From assembly GCA_034440575.1 (NCBI GenBank), contig JAOTOL010001242.1, positions 346,501 to 410,500 of the forward strand: DNA of 64,000 nucleotides, in the 5' to 3' direction. Positions 46,501 through 56,400 of the stretch are shown piece by piece. Numbering within the stretch: position 1 is the first letter of the stretch; every line of letters begins with the position of its first letter. A model generated the notes under the pieces. It was not told the DNA's origin and searched no databases. It saw only the letters and a program-made list of their open reading frames with translations. Position numbers and translations under genes: made by a program. The DNA is from Imbricaverruca yamaguchii (taxonomy: Eukaryota; Arthropoda; Thecostraca; Neoverrucidae).

Positions 46501-48338
46501 AACATTTAACTAGATTATGACCCTTGGTATTCATTTGATTCTCTCGATGTTTTTGGGGAGGTGCGACGTGACTTGAGCCTAAACGCGACATTTTTGGCTC
46601 CGGTGAGGTGTCTGACCTCCGTAAGAGTTATCGGATCCCTCTGTATTTCAATTGTACTCCTCGAAGCAAATTTTTGGTAACTCCGACGCGTATTTCCGGG
46701 AACCTCAATGGTATTGTTGAGTTTTCGGAGCCCGACGAGAGTTCTCGGAGACCCGGCGTATTTGTTTGTGCCCTCGGGGCGAATTTTCAGATGGCCATGG
46801 CGGAATTCCTTTCAACGTCCTGGGGCTCCATAAATTTTCCGGTATATGACAAATTTGATTTTATTCGCCGTTTTATTTACATTTTTGCAGTATCCTAGTC
46901 TATGCACGTATGTTAATTAGCTATTTGGGCATGTGAGCGCACCGACGTCATCGGTCGCATTGCGTTCATTTACACGTGTGTATGCTCCTGGTTTCAGATT
47001 TTGCCTGCTGGAAGAGAACAATTAAAGTTGCAGTACATCCGAAACATAGTGATATCGAACACCGTCGACTGCACGGTCGAGATTGACGCCACGCGTAACC
47101 TCCCGTCACTGGAGAGCATAAAGTTCGTGAATATTACGCAGATGACGATACAACGGATGGGTTTTCGCTTGCAGAGTGGTAATCGGCTACGCTCGTTGGC
47201 AATAGAGTCTATAGACTCCCTGACAATAGGAGATTTGGCACTCACAGGCTCGTGGAGCACAAATGCAACTATCAGCATGGAGGACATCGGCAAGCTTTCC
47301 GTGCGAGAGAGGGGGTTCAGCTTCACCTCCTCGGGTGTCGGGCCCAGCGTGCGATTGAGACGCATCCAGACACTGCGGACCTCTCACTACGCGTTTTCGG
47401 CAACAATCAACCAGCTGACGTTGGAGGATGTCGTCATGCCATTCTGTGGTGCCATCTGTTTTGATGGCAACATTGTCAGTCTGGATATGAATCGAGTGCT
47501 AATTGACGAAGTGACACAGTTCTGCGTGCACGGCCAGGACAGTTGGAGGCAGTTCTCTATCCGTTCCAGTGTTATAGGACATGTTCTACCTTACGCATTT
47601 GCTGGCCGACTCCACGGCCTGTCAGTGCATGCCAGCAACTTCACGACGATCTACGAGGATGGGATTCATTTTCAGTTGAGTTCATTCAAGATGAGCTCTT
47701 CTAATATAGACACGTTAGCGTCGAACGGATTGGCGTTGACAATAGTTAGCCGGCACGTTGCCGGCGCGACATACCCGGTCTTGCTGGAGGACGTCAGTGT
47801 AGGCACGCTCCAGAAGAACGCTCTGATGAGCATGTACAAAAGCGCTGGAACTGGCGATCAGCCGCTGACATTCAGTCGGCTTCGCATTGGCCATGCCGAC
47901 ACCGAGTCGCTGGCGTTCGCCAAGTACCAGTCGGTGGCGCTGAGCGAGCTGGAGTTTGGCTCTGGCTGCGGGTGCCCGGTGCAGGCCTGGGGCCGCCGAC
48001 TGGTCAGCAACACGTCCGCAGCCGAGCTGAGCGCGGCGCAGCGGCAGCTGGTGCAGCTGATCCGCAGCGCCGGCCGCTGCGTCGCCGCCGACGGCCGGTC
48101 CGTGGCCGTCTCCGACTGGCGCTGCGGAGGCGGCGGCAGCACCCCCCACAGCCTGCTGGTCTACGGAGTACTGGTGGCGCTGGCTCTGCTGGCCGTGGTG
48201 GCGCTGGCGGTGCTGATCGTCCGACGCGGCAGGAACAAACAGCCCGACGTGGCCCTACAGCCGCCGACGGACCCCGGCACCAGCCCTGCCGCGGCGTCTG
48301 ACGACCATGTCGACGACGACGTTCACGATATGTGCTGA
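37347..48338 (+). CDS. predicted type I membrane protein with LRR-like ectodomain (whole gene)
   Basis: Two exons, 37347-37541 and 46998-48338, join in phase 0 into 511 residues. Exon 1 has a hydrophobic signal sequence (about residues 19-35) and eight or so cysteines (ending DCNCYQQ), like a cysteine-rich N-terminal cap. Exon 2 begins with repeating beta-strand/turn sequence (for example LPSLESIKFVN, LRSLAIESIDSLTIGDL) resembling irregular leucine-rich or beta-helical repeats, with NxT/S glycosylation sites. It then has a Cys cap (GCGCPVQAW plus two later Cys), a transmembrane helix at about 450-473, an RRGRNK stop-transfer and a 38-residue acidic tail. Family not recognised; a cell-surface adhesion or receptor role is inference. 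The intron is 9456 bp and full of transposons. Poly(A) signals are at 48546 and 48550. Confidence 0.75.
38003..40972. mobile_element. 2.97-kb non-autonomous hAT element
   Basis: The ends begin CAGTGGCGTCGCCAC (left) and, on the other strand, CAGGGGCGTCGCCAC (right), 14 of 15 bases matching. They are flanked by a perfect 8-bp duplication, gatgtacc, at 37995-38002 and 40973-40980. Both features are diagnostic for hAT. No transposase is present; the interior is a degenerate ~30-bp repeat block (38.9-39.65 kb) and a large 21-bp minisatellite. It lies in the membrane-protein gene's intron. Confidence 0.92.
39860..40890. repeat. 21-bp minisatellite with higher-order structure
   Basis: Units of 21 bp (ttttcgtcctggagggcctcc) fill 39865-40160, 40280-40645 and 40760-40890. 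Two 118-bp linkers (40165-40282 and 40648-40765) are near-identical, giving a higher-order period of about 483 bp. Each unit is seven codons, so all frames stay open and the - strand reads as repeated DEKEALQ, mimicking a coiled coil. Confidence 0.95.
41264..41545 (+). mobile_element. tRNA-derived SINE
   Basis: Starts with a tRNA-like head: A box tagctcagttggttagagc (41270-41288) and B box ggtttcaagtc (41331-41341). The body continues to a tail ending 'gaagaattcggacacaattt' and a T/A-rich run. The 3' part is repeated at 46335-46507. Not a functional tRNA: the variable region is expanded and the acceptor ends do not pair. Confidence 0.8.
42064..42876 (-). pseudogene. LINE RNase H and C-terminal region
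   Basis: RNase H acidic residues are visible in order: YIDGSKT (Asp), FIAELMAI (Glu), NDSLSSL (Asp) and GNELADRAA (Asp). A C-terminal HxxxC-type region (HVLCGDDRPKCVRC) follows. This frame is intact for 270 codons but has no start of its own. Confidence 0.85.
43444..44324 (-). pseudogene. LINE reverse transcriptase, broken
   Basis: 44324-43950 carries DYRPISLTSSLCKLMERM and QCGFRKK. 43770-43444 carries GILQGSVLS and the catalytic loop LLADDFAIW. At least two frame breaks separate the pieces, so the enzyme cannot be made. Confidence 0.85.
44950..45669 (-). pseudogene. LINE APE-type endonuclease remnant
   Basis: Motifs VVCLQETKL, NICCIYLP and GSDHFPVWLS are preserved. The usual DFNAHH reads GYFNAHH, losing a catalytic-site Asp. 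Confidence 0.85.
46335..46507 (+). mobile_element. SINE tail copy
   Basis: Matches 41404-41539: shared blocks 'cgggtcggctgtgtc', 'aagaagatcctgg' and 'gaagaattcggacaca'. It carries about 50 bp of extra sequence in the middle and lacks the tRNA-like head. Confidence 0.8.
46550..46900. repeat. degenerate ~30-bp repeats
   Basis: Same loose unit style as 17.2-17.7 kb (for example 'cgacgcgtatttccggg' and 'ggcgtatttgtttgtgccc'). Confidence 0.5.
46918..46966 (-). mobile_element. degenerate micro-retroposon copy
   Basis: Diverged match to the 6.9-kb element ('ctatttgggc', 'gcaccgac', 'tcggtcgca'). No target duplication can be recognised. It ends about 30 bp before the exon 2 acceptor. Confidence 0.5.
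46998..48338 (+). CDS. membrane-protein exon 2 (ectodomain, TM, tail)
   Basis: Acceptor ctcctggtttcag ends at 46997. 446 codons to TGA 48336-48338. Contains LRR-like repeats, several N-glycosylation motifs (NIT, NAT, NFT, NTS), the Cys cap, the transmembrane segment SLLVYGVLVALALLAVVALA and the cytoplasmic tail ending HDMC. GC content rises sharply from 47.8 kb on. Confidence 0.85.
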   Translation: MLPAGREQLKLQYIRNIVISNTVDCTVEIDATRNLPSLESIKFVNITQMTIQRMGFRLQSGNRLRSLAIESIDSLTIGDLALTGSWSTNATISMEDIGKLSVRERGFSFTSSGVGPSVRLRRIQTLRTSHYAFSATINQLTLEDVVMPFCGAICFDGNIVSLDMNRVLIDEVTQFCVHGQDSWRQFSIRSSVIGHVLPYAFAGRLHGLSVHASNFTTIYEDGIHFQLSSFKMSSSNIDTLASNGLALTIVSRHVAGATYPVLLEDVSVGTLQKNALMSMYKSAGTGDQPLTFSRLRIGHADTESLAFAKYQSVALSELEFGSGCGCPVQAWGRRLVSNTSAAELSAAQRQLVQLIRSAGRCVAADGRSVAVSDWRCGGGGSTPHSLLVYGVLVALALLAVVALAVLIVRRGRNKQPDVALQPPTDPGTSPAAASDDHVDDDVHDMC

Positions 48339-48545
48339 CCACTTGTACGGATTGCACTGCATGGATATAGACTATATAGAGATATAAAGCTTGTCCATAG
48401 GGCGTTAGGCCAACGTCTCAGATGAAAGAATTCGCTTGTACCGCCACCGACAGTGATGTCTAATTTAGTGTAACTACATTTATTGTTCGATTATCTACAC
48501 CTGTACATCCTAGTCGTATCTGAAGCTATCGCATGAAGCACGCCA

Positions 48546-48555
48546 AATAAATAAA
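48546..48555 (+). terminator. overlapping poly(A) signals
   Basis: AATAAA at 48546 and again at 48550, about 210 bp after the stop codon of the membrane-protein gene. Confidence 0.7.
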
Positions 48556-50039
48556 TGACGCGCGATTTAGTGAAACTGAAAAGGCAAGTGAGCACAAACC
48601 GACAAACGACTTATGGAGCCAATGTTTTAGAAATGTTTTGAATGCATTTGATCTTCATTTCTTGGAATAATTACTTTCCTTAAATGCAAGTATTAAGGCG
48701 TATCGGAAATTCCAACGCGAATCACGCGAATAAAAGACAGCGTGATTAGCGACACGTGGTACAGCTAATATGGCAGCCCCTCCTGCAGTGCTGGAGCAGG
48801 GACCGACCGACACACGATACCTGCAGCTAGGCTAACACTACACCACCGTCGGAAACTGCCGACGCCGCTCAAGGCCAAGAATGGGCTGCTCCAGACCCCT
48901 GTGGATATCCACCATCTCACCCACCCACACATCCCAGAGTAGAACGACATTATATATTGTTCACCTACCTCAAATGCGAGCTCAAAGTCCGGGACTCAGC
49001 AATGGATGGACAGGCACCATTCCACTAGAAGCCCATGCATTGCAATACACGTGGGCTCACGGCAGTCCGCAAAGCAATCATTGAGGAACGCTACACATTC
49101 CCCTTCGAAGACCGGAGGAATACACTTGGCCATCACACAGCCTACCACCCATTATGCTATTGCACAAGGAAAATGCCTTTGCAACCATTGTGGACCACAC
49201 GTGAACAATACACGCAGTATAGCATCGCAGGGATGGGAGAAGCAGTCATCGAGGAGCATTCAGGTTTCATTTAAGAATTGATATATTCTGCACATACCTG
49301 ATTGCAGTTTCATATGATAGCTTAGTTGAACAACGGATACAAATTGTCTTCTACAGTCATGCCATAAAACACTGTCACATGGTGTCAACCCTCGCCTTAC
49401 CGCCACCGTCGGGAAACGATTGTAAAAAATGGGTACATCGATTACATTGGCAATGGGTTACACAGGAAAATTGCACCTAACATTTTGCGGACAGTGTGGC
49501 CCGGAACAACAGCTTTACCTTTTCTTCCGGCACAATTAGTTGCGTAGATAATATGGTGCTGGAACCCCTACAGAGTAGGCATGGGGCGAATTCGAAAAAG
49601 CAAGTAGCTATCGATCTTCCTTATGGTTGCGAAGATAACGCGCCACCCATCATTCCATCAGCTTGGCAGCGCAGGTCTCATGTGAATCAGTCTATGGCGT
49701 CCCTAAACAGCTAATTAAATGTCACCATCCCTATCATAACGGTGGTCTCATGGTCAAAAGACTTCCTCATTACAGATGCCCAACGACGGTTGCGCTTGGC
49801 TTCACCTGGTCTGAACTGACCTCGGCACTGATACTACAGCATTCAACACGCCTGACTTAGTCAGACTTCAGTCCTGAGCAGCAAGATACATCCGTCGCAC
49901 CACGTGTGCCCTCACACAATGATCTGCGCAACTTCGTACTACTTCACGCTGTCAGTCCTGCAGCACATCTCCCAAGCGTCACCAGCGGCCCCAGACACAG
50001 CGTGCGGCCGCAGCCAGTGACAGACGTGTACGCGACTAT
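48556..50039. other. intergenic DNA between convergent genes
   Basis: No splice-supported exon. No - strand poly(A) signal for the gene ending at 50175 could be chosen confidently. Confidence 0.4.
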
Positions 50040-50165
50040 CGGTCACATTGGTACACTGCGATTATCACAGTCACACTGGTGTATCATGACTGTCAATGCC
50101 CGTCGGCCACACTGGTGTATCGTGATAATCAGTAGTCATCGGCCACACTGGTGTAGCGCGACCAT
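50040..50165. repeat. short tandem repeats just beyond the - strand stop codon
   Basis: Four loose units containing 'cacactggtgta' or 'cattggtaca' spaced 30-40 bp, starting within 10 bp of the stop codon at 50175. Confidence 0.7.
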
Positions 50166-50174
50166 TAGTGCCAG

Positions 50175-50409
50175 TCAGTCCCGCCAGTCCCACGGAATGC
50201 AGCAGCCGCCGTCGCCGTCCACGGCGTAGTAGTGCGCCACCGTCAGGTGCCAGTGGCGCAGCTGGGGCGCCAGCCGGTGCCGGTGCGCCAGCAGTCGGCG
50301 GCAGCATGACAGCATCACGGCCGGCGTGATGTTGTCCTGTTTGTGGAGCCGGCGCACACCGAGCGCGGCCGCCGTCTCGGCCGTCACGTGCGCCTCCTCC
50401 AGCGACAAT
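50175..50409 (-). CDS. unrecognised gene, last exon
   Basis: Acceptor ctccgaccccag. The first base completes an Arg codon, then LSLEEAHVTAETAAALG to IPWDWRD and TGA (50177-50175). 77 residues. No intact open frame continues beyond the stop. Confidence 0.75.
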
Positions 50410-53400
50410 CTGGGGTCGGAGGGCGGCGCTAGTCTCGCGTGCGTCACGGCGGCCGTACACACATCGCCTGGCGCCGACCGTGCGCCGCCATACGTCCCGA
50501 CCACAAACAACACATCCACTGACGACACCGTGCCACACGCCGACCAACCGTACGTCGGGACTACCGACAACCTGCCCACTGTCGTCATCACACAAACACT
50601 GACGTCATCATACACTCAACTGGCGGGGAGAACTTGGCGACTACAAGGCTGAGCCGACTGCATGACCAAAACTGTTGCACTCCTTTTGCACACTGATCTA
50701 CTGCCGGCGTCGTACCGATCCACGTCACAGGCCACACCCACCGACGTCACCATGCACCAGACTACTGTCTTCACCATACACCAGGCTGCTGACGCCATCA
50801 TACTTCGGACTGCTGACGTCCCTATACCTAGGTCGCTGGCATCACCACATGCTATACTTCTGAAGTCACCACACCGAGTCCCCACGCACGTCATTACACA
50901 CATGAGTACTATATGTCACGATTATCTGCACTGACATCACCCCACCGAGTCCCTACCTACGCCAATATACACACGAGTATCTGCATTGACATCACAAGGC
51001 CAATATTGGCTTACAATAGGGCAATGCCCGCATCTCCAAGTGCAACTACCAGGAATCGATTCACCTTATAGTATTCCCCAGACTGACCAGGACATTTAAC
51101 TGTAACGTAACACCGTCAGACGGGTCCAGTAAACCTCTTGTGTGGGGGAGGGGCAACACATCGTGTTGGGAAGCGACGAAATGCCTAGGGAAACTTTTTA
51201 AAAATGCACGGAATTCCCAGACGTCCCAACATTTGGAACAGTATGCTGGTAAAGCGAATGCCAACCAGCATTGGCACCGGCAAACGTGATTGGCATTGAA
51301 GTACACAGCAGGAAAATAACAATTCACTATAATCCAATCACTGTATGGAGCCATCGAATCATGACATGGTTCTCCCCAATGATCCATCTATAATTGCACG
51401 TGACAATAACATTTCCATGCAAGGTGAGACAGCTGATATTCAGTAGAGTAGACCGCTACCGTCGGTATCTCGCCGATTTACCCACAGAGGGTATTCCCAT
51501 CTTCCCTGTTTTGTATGTAGAAACTATGTGCACGTTAGAGGCCCATATACAACACAACCCACACATAACGCAACAAAGAGCCCACAACATACCCCATAAC
51601 AAATTGAACACTGACATAGGTATACTCGCCACCGACAGCAGACATCGTCCTCACCGTTTGTACTCTTCCAGCTTCAGAGCAGCCTCTGACATGCAGTCGG
51701 TGATGTAGCGAACCTGCAGCAGAGACAGTTGCGTTAGCGGCGGGTGGTGATGACTGCCAGCTGGCGACGCACGAAACACTATAATTAGCTGACATGGGTG
51801 TCATCAGCGTGGCGTAATTCGAACCCATACATAACTATGCGCCACTCGTCGATCACATGCAGGGTAGATACAGAAGTTGAGTATCGCCGCAAATGTAGCG
51901 ACGTGTACCTGGGAAACTGACAGTTTCCCAGAATGTTGGGGAAAATCAAGCGACATTATACACCACAATTATTCGGTATCTATAGAGAAATGGTAGACAG
52001 GTGCGTTAGGAGAGAGGGATGACTCGTTTAGTACCTACAGAGAATTGCCAGACAGGTGAGGCAGTATGGGGCGACGACAAGAGGTATCAGATCTTAATGT
52101 GACACGGGTGGGGGAGAGCAATATCTGGCCCGTCTTCGATGCCTGAGTGACCCACCAACAATGACGGTGGGCAGGAGGACGGCGCGATTATCTGTCCCGT
52201 CGGAGACAGGAACAGCGGGCCCGATTCGCTGCAAACAGCGGGCAAGAGCCTACGTCACACGTCTACAAAAGGCTAAGCCATACGTCATGTCGCTCCCAGT
52301 ACCGCGACTGAACACATTCCTTGAGCATGGGCAGAGCAATCGGCACGAAAACAAGCGACACTGGAGCAAAATAATTGGGGACAGGGGAGAAAGCAGCGAT
52401 GGAAAATACGCCGATACACCTCGGCCGTCATCCAAGCTAGTTAACCCTTCCGTTAGATCAAATAGAATCAAATGGAAAGCGCTCGACGAGTAGGGCCAGA
52501 CACCACCCCCAACACAAATTCTCCCCCAAAAGTAACGTCACTAAGGGCCCTAGAGTTTCACGACTTACATCATGTTTGTGGCCCTGTGGGGTTCATTTTG
52601 AGAGATTTTAAGAGAGGACAAATTGGAATATAAAAGGAAAGCGAAATCTACCAGTACTATAAAATTTCTGGCCACCCGAAAATCAACTTATTTAAATTAA
52701 AACATTGAGTTTTCAAGTTTTCTTTAATTTTCCTTTTCTAATGGGTAGAGCGGATCGAAAAATATTGTTCAGTCCGCTTGCCCAAACAAAAAATGCTTAC
52801 ATTAGCCAGATTCTTCGATTTTAACTCTAAAGGGAAAATATGCGAATCTAATAAGTAATAAAAAAAACGGAAAAAATGAAATATTCCTCTGGTGCGTTTT
52901 GTTGCATCCATTAAGATAAGCAGACGCCGAAAGTTTCATTCAAATATCCCTATCCATTAAAGCGTGACGACTATTTGGACTTTTTTGGAGGTGACCTCAC
53001 TTGACCTCGACTAACTTGTTGACCCCAGATGAGCTGACTTCAAAATTTTGATACATCATGCCAAATTGATGTGGGAAAAATTATGCCAAATTTCGGCGGG
53101 GTCCGGACGGCAGGGAACATTTCACCTCGTGTTTCTGTCGGCGGTGCCCATAGAAAGTGTACGGAATCAGTTAGGGTGTCGATACACCCTAACCGATCCC
53201 AAGGAAAGGGAAGCCGCTAATGGAGGCCACGTCAACACCAAGAAGTCCAGATGACATTATCCTATAAAGGGCAAAGCACGTCATTCAATTATATGACCTC
53301 CAACTGATATACTTTGAGATCCGACTCGGATGTCTACAACCAGAAACGTGGACTGCCTCAGGGAGGGAGACTTTGATACATTCTGTTTCCAGGGTCGATG

Positions 53401-56400
53401 GAAGACATTTCAGAGAGGAAGTAGATAAGAGATTCGTGACTCGACCACCAGTTGCAGGTGACTGAGACGGTTTGGCCAGGCCCGAGGTTAGCCGTGGTGA
53501 CCCTCAGGGGACGGGTTAACGACTCACGACTCCACCACCAGTTGCAGGTGACTGAGGCTGTCGGGCCAGACCCGAGGGTAGCCGTGGCGACCCCAGAAGT
53601 CACCCATGTTTGTCACCAGCCGGCGCAGCTGCTGCTCGTAACTGGTAACCATGGTGATGGGCTGGAACTTCCTGCCGGAAACGGTCATCTTCAGGACGTG
53701 CCGACATTGCAGCAATATCACAGTGCTCCAACCTGCCCAAGCTGGACATGAAGCGATTGGGAGTACAGGGAGGATGCCATCGAGGTAGTCGCATCAACAA
53801 TGCATGGGACAATCGGGAGCGTAGCTTGTATGACCATATAAATTAAGGTACAACTTTTGATTCATTTTCCTGTCAACATCCACACCGGAAGCTTCGGGAC
53901 AAAATATTCCATACCTCACAAAAGTACTCAACAAACACAGAAACTTGGCATTCACAGGCGAGTGATGCTACCGTAAGTGTCGGTAGCACACCTAACGGGG
54001 AACCCATTACTGACGAAGCAAGGTGGTGTCGGTAACAGCCAACGTCCTGTCCAGGAAAGTGCACCAGCAACACTCATTCAGATAACTCTCCAGCTGTCAG
54101 GCACGGATCTCAACAATTTAGTGAGTTGACCACACGTATATTCCGCAGGTGACGGAACAGAGCTCTCTCCGGAGATGTGAGTACCTGTGCACCACTGTAT
54201 ATCCCGCAGGTGACCGGACAGAGCTCTCTCCGGGGATGTGAGTACCTGTGCACCACTGTATATCCCGCAGGTGACGGAACAGAGCTCTCTCCGGGGATGT
54301 GAGTACCTGTGCACCACTGTATATTCCGAGGGTGACCGGACAGACCTCGCTGCCGAGTGGGGAATACCTGTGCACCACACGTATGTCCCGAAGGTGCCGG
54401 GACAGAGCTCGCTCCAGATGTGGGATCTTCTGCAGGTACTGTTTGTCGTCTGCACAACGTCGGATGACACTGATCCAGTTCGTGATGACCTCTCCACTGT
54501 TAAGGATCAGGTGGCCGTCCAGACTGACCCCTGACTCAGAGCCGAATACCACCGTCTTGTCTATCGACGAGCACAGGGAACGTTAGGCATGACGGCCCCA
54601 GAACCGGGATTCGTCTCGTCTATCGGGAAAAGTCGGACAGATAGAACACAGCGTCTGGTTTAGTATTATAGCCTGGGATAGACGAGGAATCCAGATTGTC
54701 TGACCACGCACACATAGACACGACACATATTCAGAAAGCTTAGGATGACACATTTATTGTGAACACACCACATCCACTCGAATAAACGACAAAGCAGCAT
54801 ACACGGAGGCTGACAATAAGATCTTCTCCTGTTCAACATTGGATGTACAACTTATTATATTAGGTTCAAATATGCTTTGTTTCATTCCGACTTTGATCAA
54901 ACTTGGATATCCAGCATGCCATTTGCAGCATTCCATATCACTGAGCACTGGACAGGTGTTGCATGTCTAGTATGTACCCCTGGACAGGTGTTGCATGTCT
55001 GGTCTGTACCCCTGAACAGGTGTTGCATGTCTGGTCTGTACTCCTGAACAGGTGTTGCATGTCTGGTCCGTACCGCTGAACAGGTGTTGCATGTCTGGTC
55101 TGTACCCCTGAACAGGTGTTGCATGTCTGGTCTGTACCCCTGAAGAGGTGTTGCATGTCTGGTCTGTACCTCTGAACAGGTTTCGGAGATCCGACTGTAC
55201 CCTTGAAGTGTGAGATGTCCCATCCGTACCCATGGCAAGGTTTTGGGCATCTTCTGCCCACGGCCCTGATCATATGTAGGATGTGCGGTCTATACACTTG
55301 AGCAGGTGTCGCACGCTCGGTCTGTACGCCTGGACAGGCACCAGCCTCATGCCCTGTGAGTTGAACGTGCGGTGCAGGTGCCTACCTTTGAGCAGGTGTC
55401 GGATGTCCGGGTAGTGGTTCACCAGTGTGTCCAGACTGCGTAGACAGCCGCGGCAGTGGACGGCGCCCCAGCCGCAGCGCCACTCCAGCGCACGCAGTTG
55501 CAGCCGCGCCACCAGCAGCGCACGCAGCCGGTCGATCTCGGCGCGGGTACGCGCCGACTGCGCCACGCGCCGCTGGGTCTCGGCACCAGTTCGCGCCAGC
55601 CACGAACTGTCAGCGGTGGATTGCGCAGGTATGGCTCATATTGTATACACAATCATCAGCAAAATTCCTGCTGTGTCTATCATTACCATTTCTGAAGGCT
55701 GCCACACATCTGGTGAATACGAGTGAATATGGATCCCCATCTTCAGATAATGCAACACCGTGCGCACGACTTGAAAACAAGCATGACATGGCGTCTACCA
55801 AGACTCGTGTTTCAGCCTGCATCAGCTAGCACTTGTGTATCCCACCCACACACGAAGTGACAAAGCATGCTTGGGGTCTGCATAGTCCAAAGTGACATCC
55901 GCTCTGTAACTTGATTTCATTCCTGCATGGCGGCATAGTCACATGAGGGAAAGCTACACATTTACTACCAGAAGTCGTGCCACTGATGTGAATGTGAAAA
56001 GACAAGCATCTACCAGGTATTATTGCGTCACAAATAGCTTGGCAGTTAGTCTGAGTGTCCTGGCCCCACAATGTCCTGCATAGATATACTGTTCCACCAC
56101 ACATATGGAGGATATCCAGGTGCCAGGACGCCCAGTCTGACTGCCAAACTACATGTGACGCCAATTATACAAGTGGTGCATGAGGTCCAATACCACACAC
56201 ACAGCTAATGATGCCACTTTTAAAAATATATCGTCGGCCAGCTCCATATTCCTCACTTCCAGTGTGGGAATAAGGCATTTCAGCTGTGGCTAGTTACCAC
56301 GCCTTCAAAACTTCGTAGACTTCTAGTATTCATCATCTGAACCTCCCACATGGGAGGTTCAAAACTCTTTCAGCAATCAGCAAATATTCGAGAATGCCCC

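Noticed and set aside
47715..48357. Ala/Arg/Pro-rich frames over the end of the membrane-protein gene
   Set aside because: GC-rich shadows of the + strand exon, lacking motifs or splice support.
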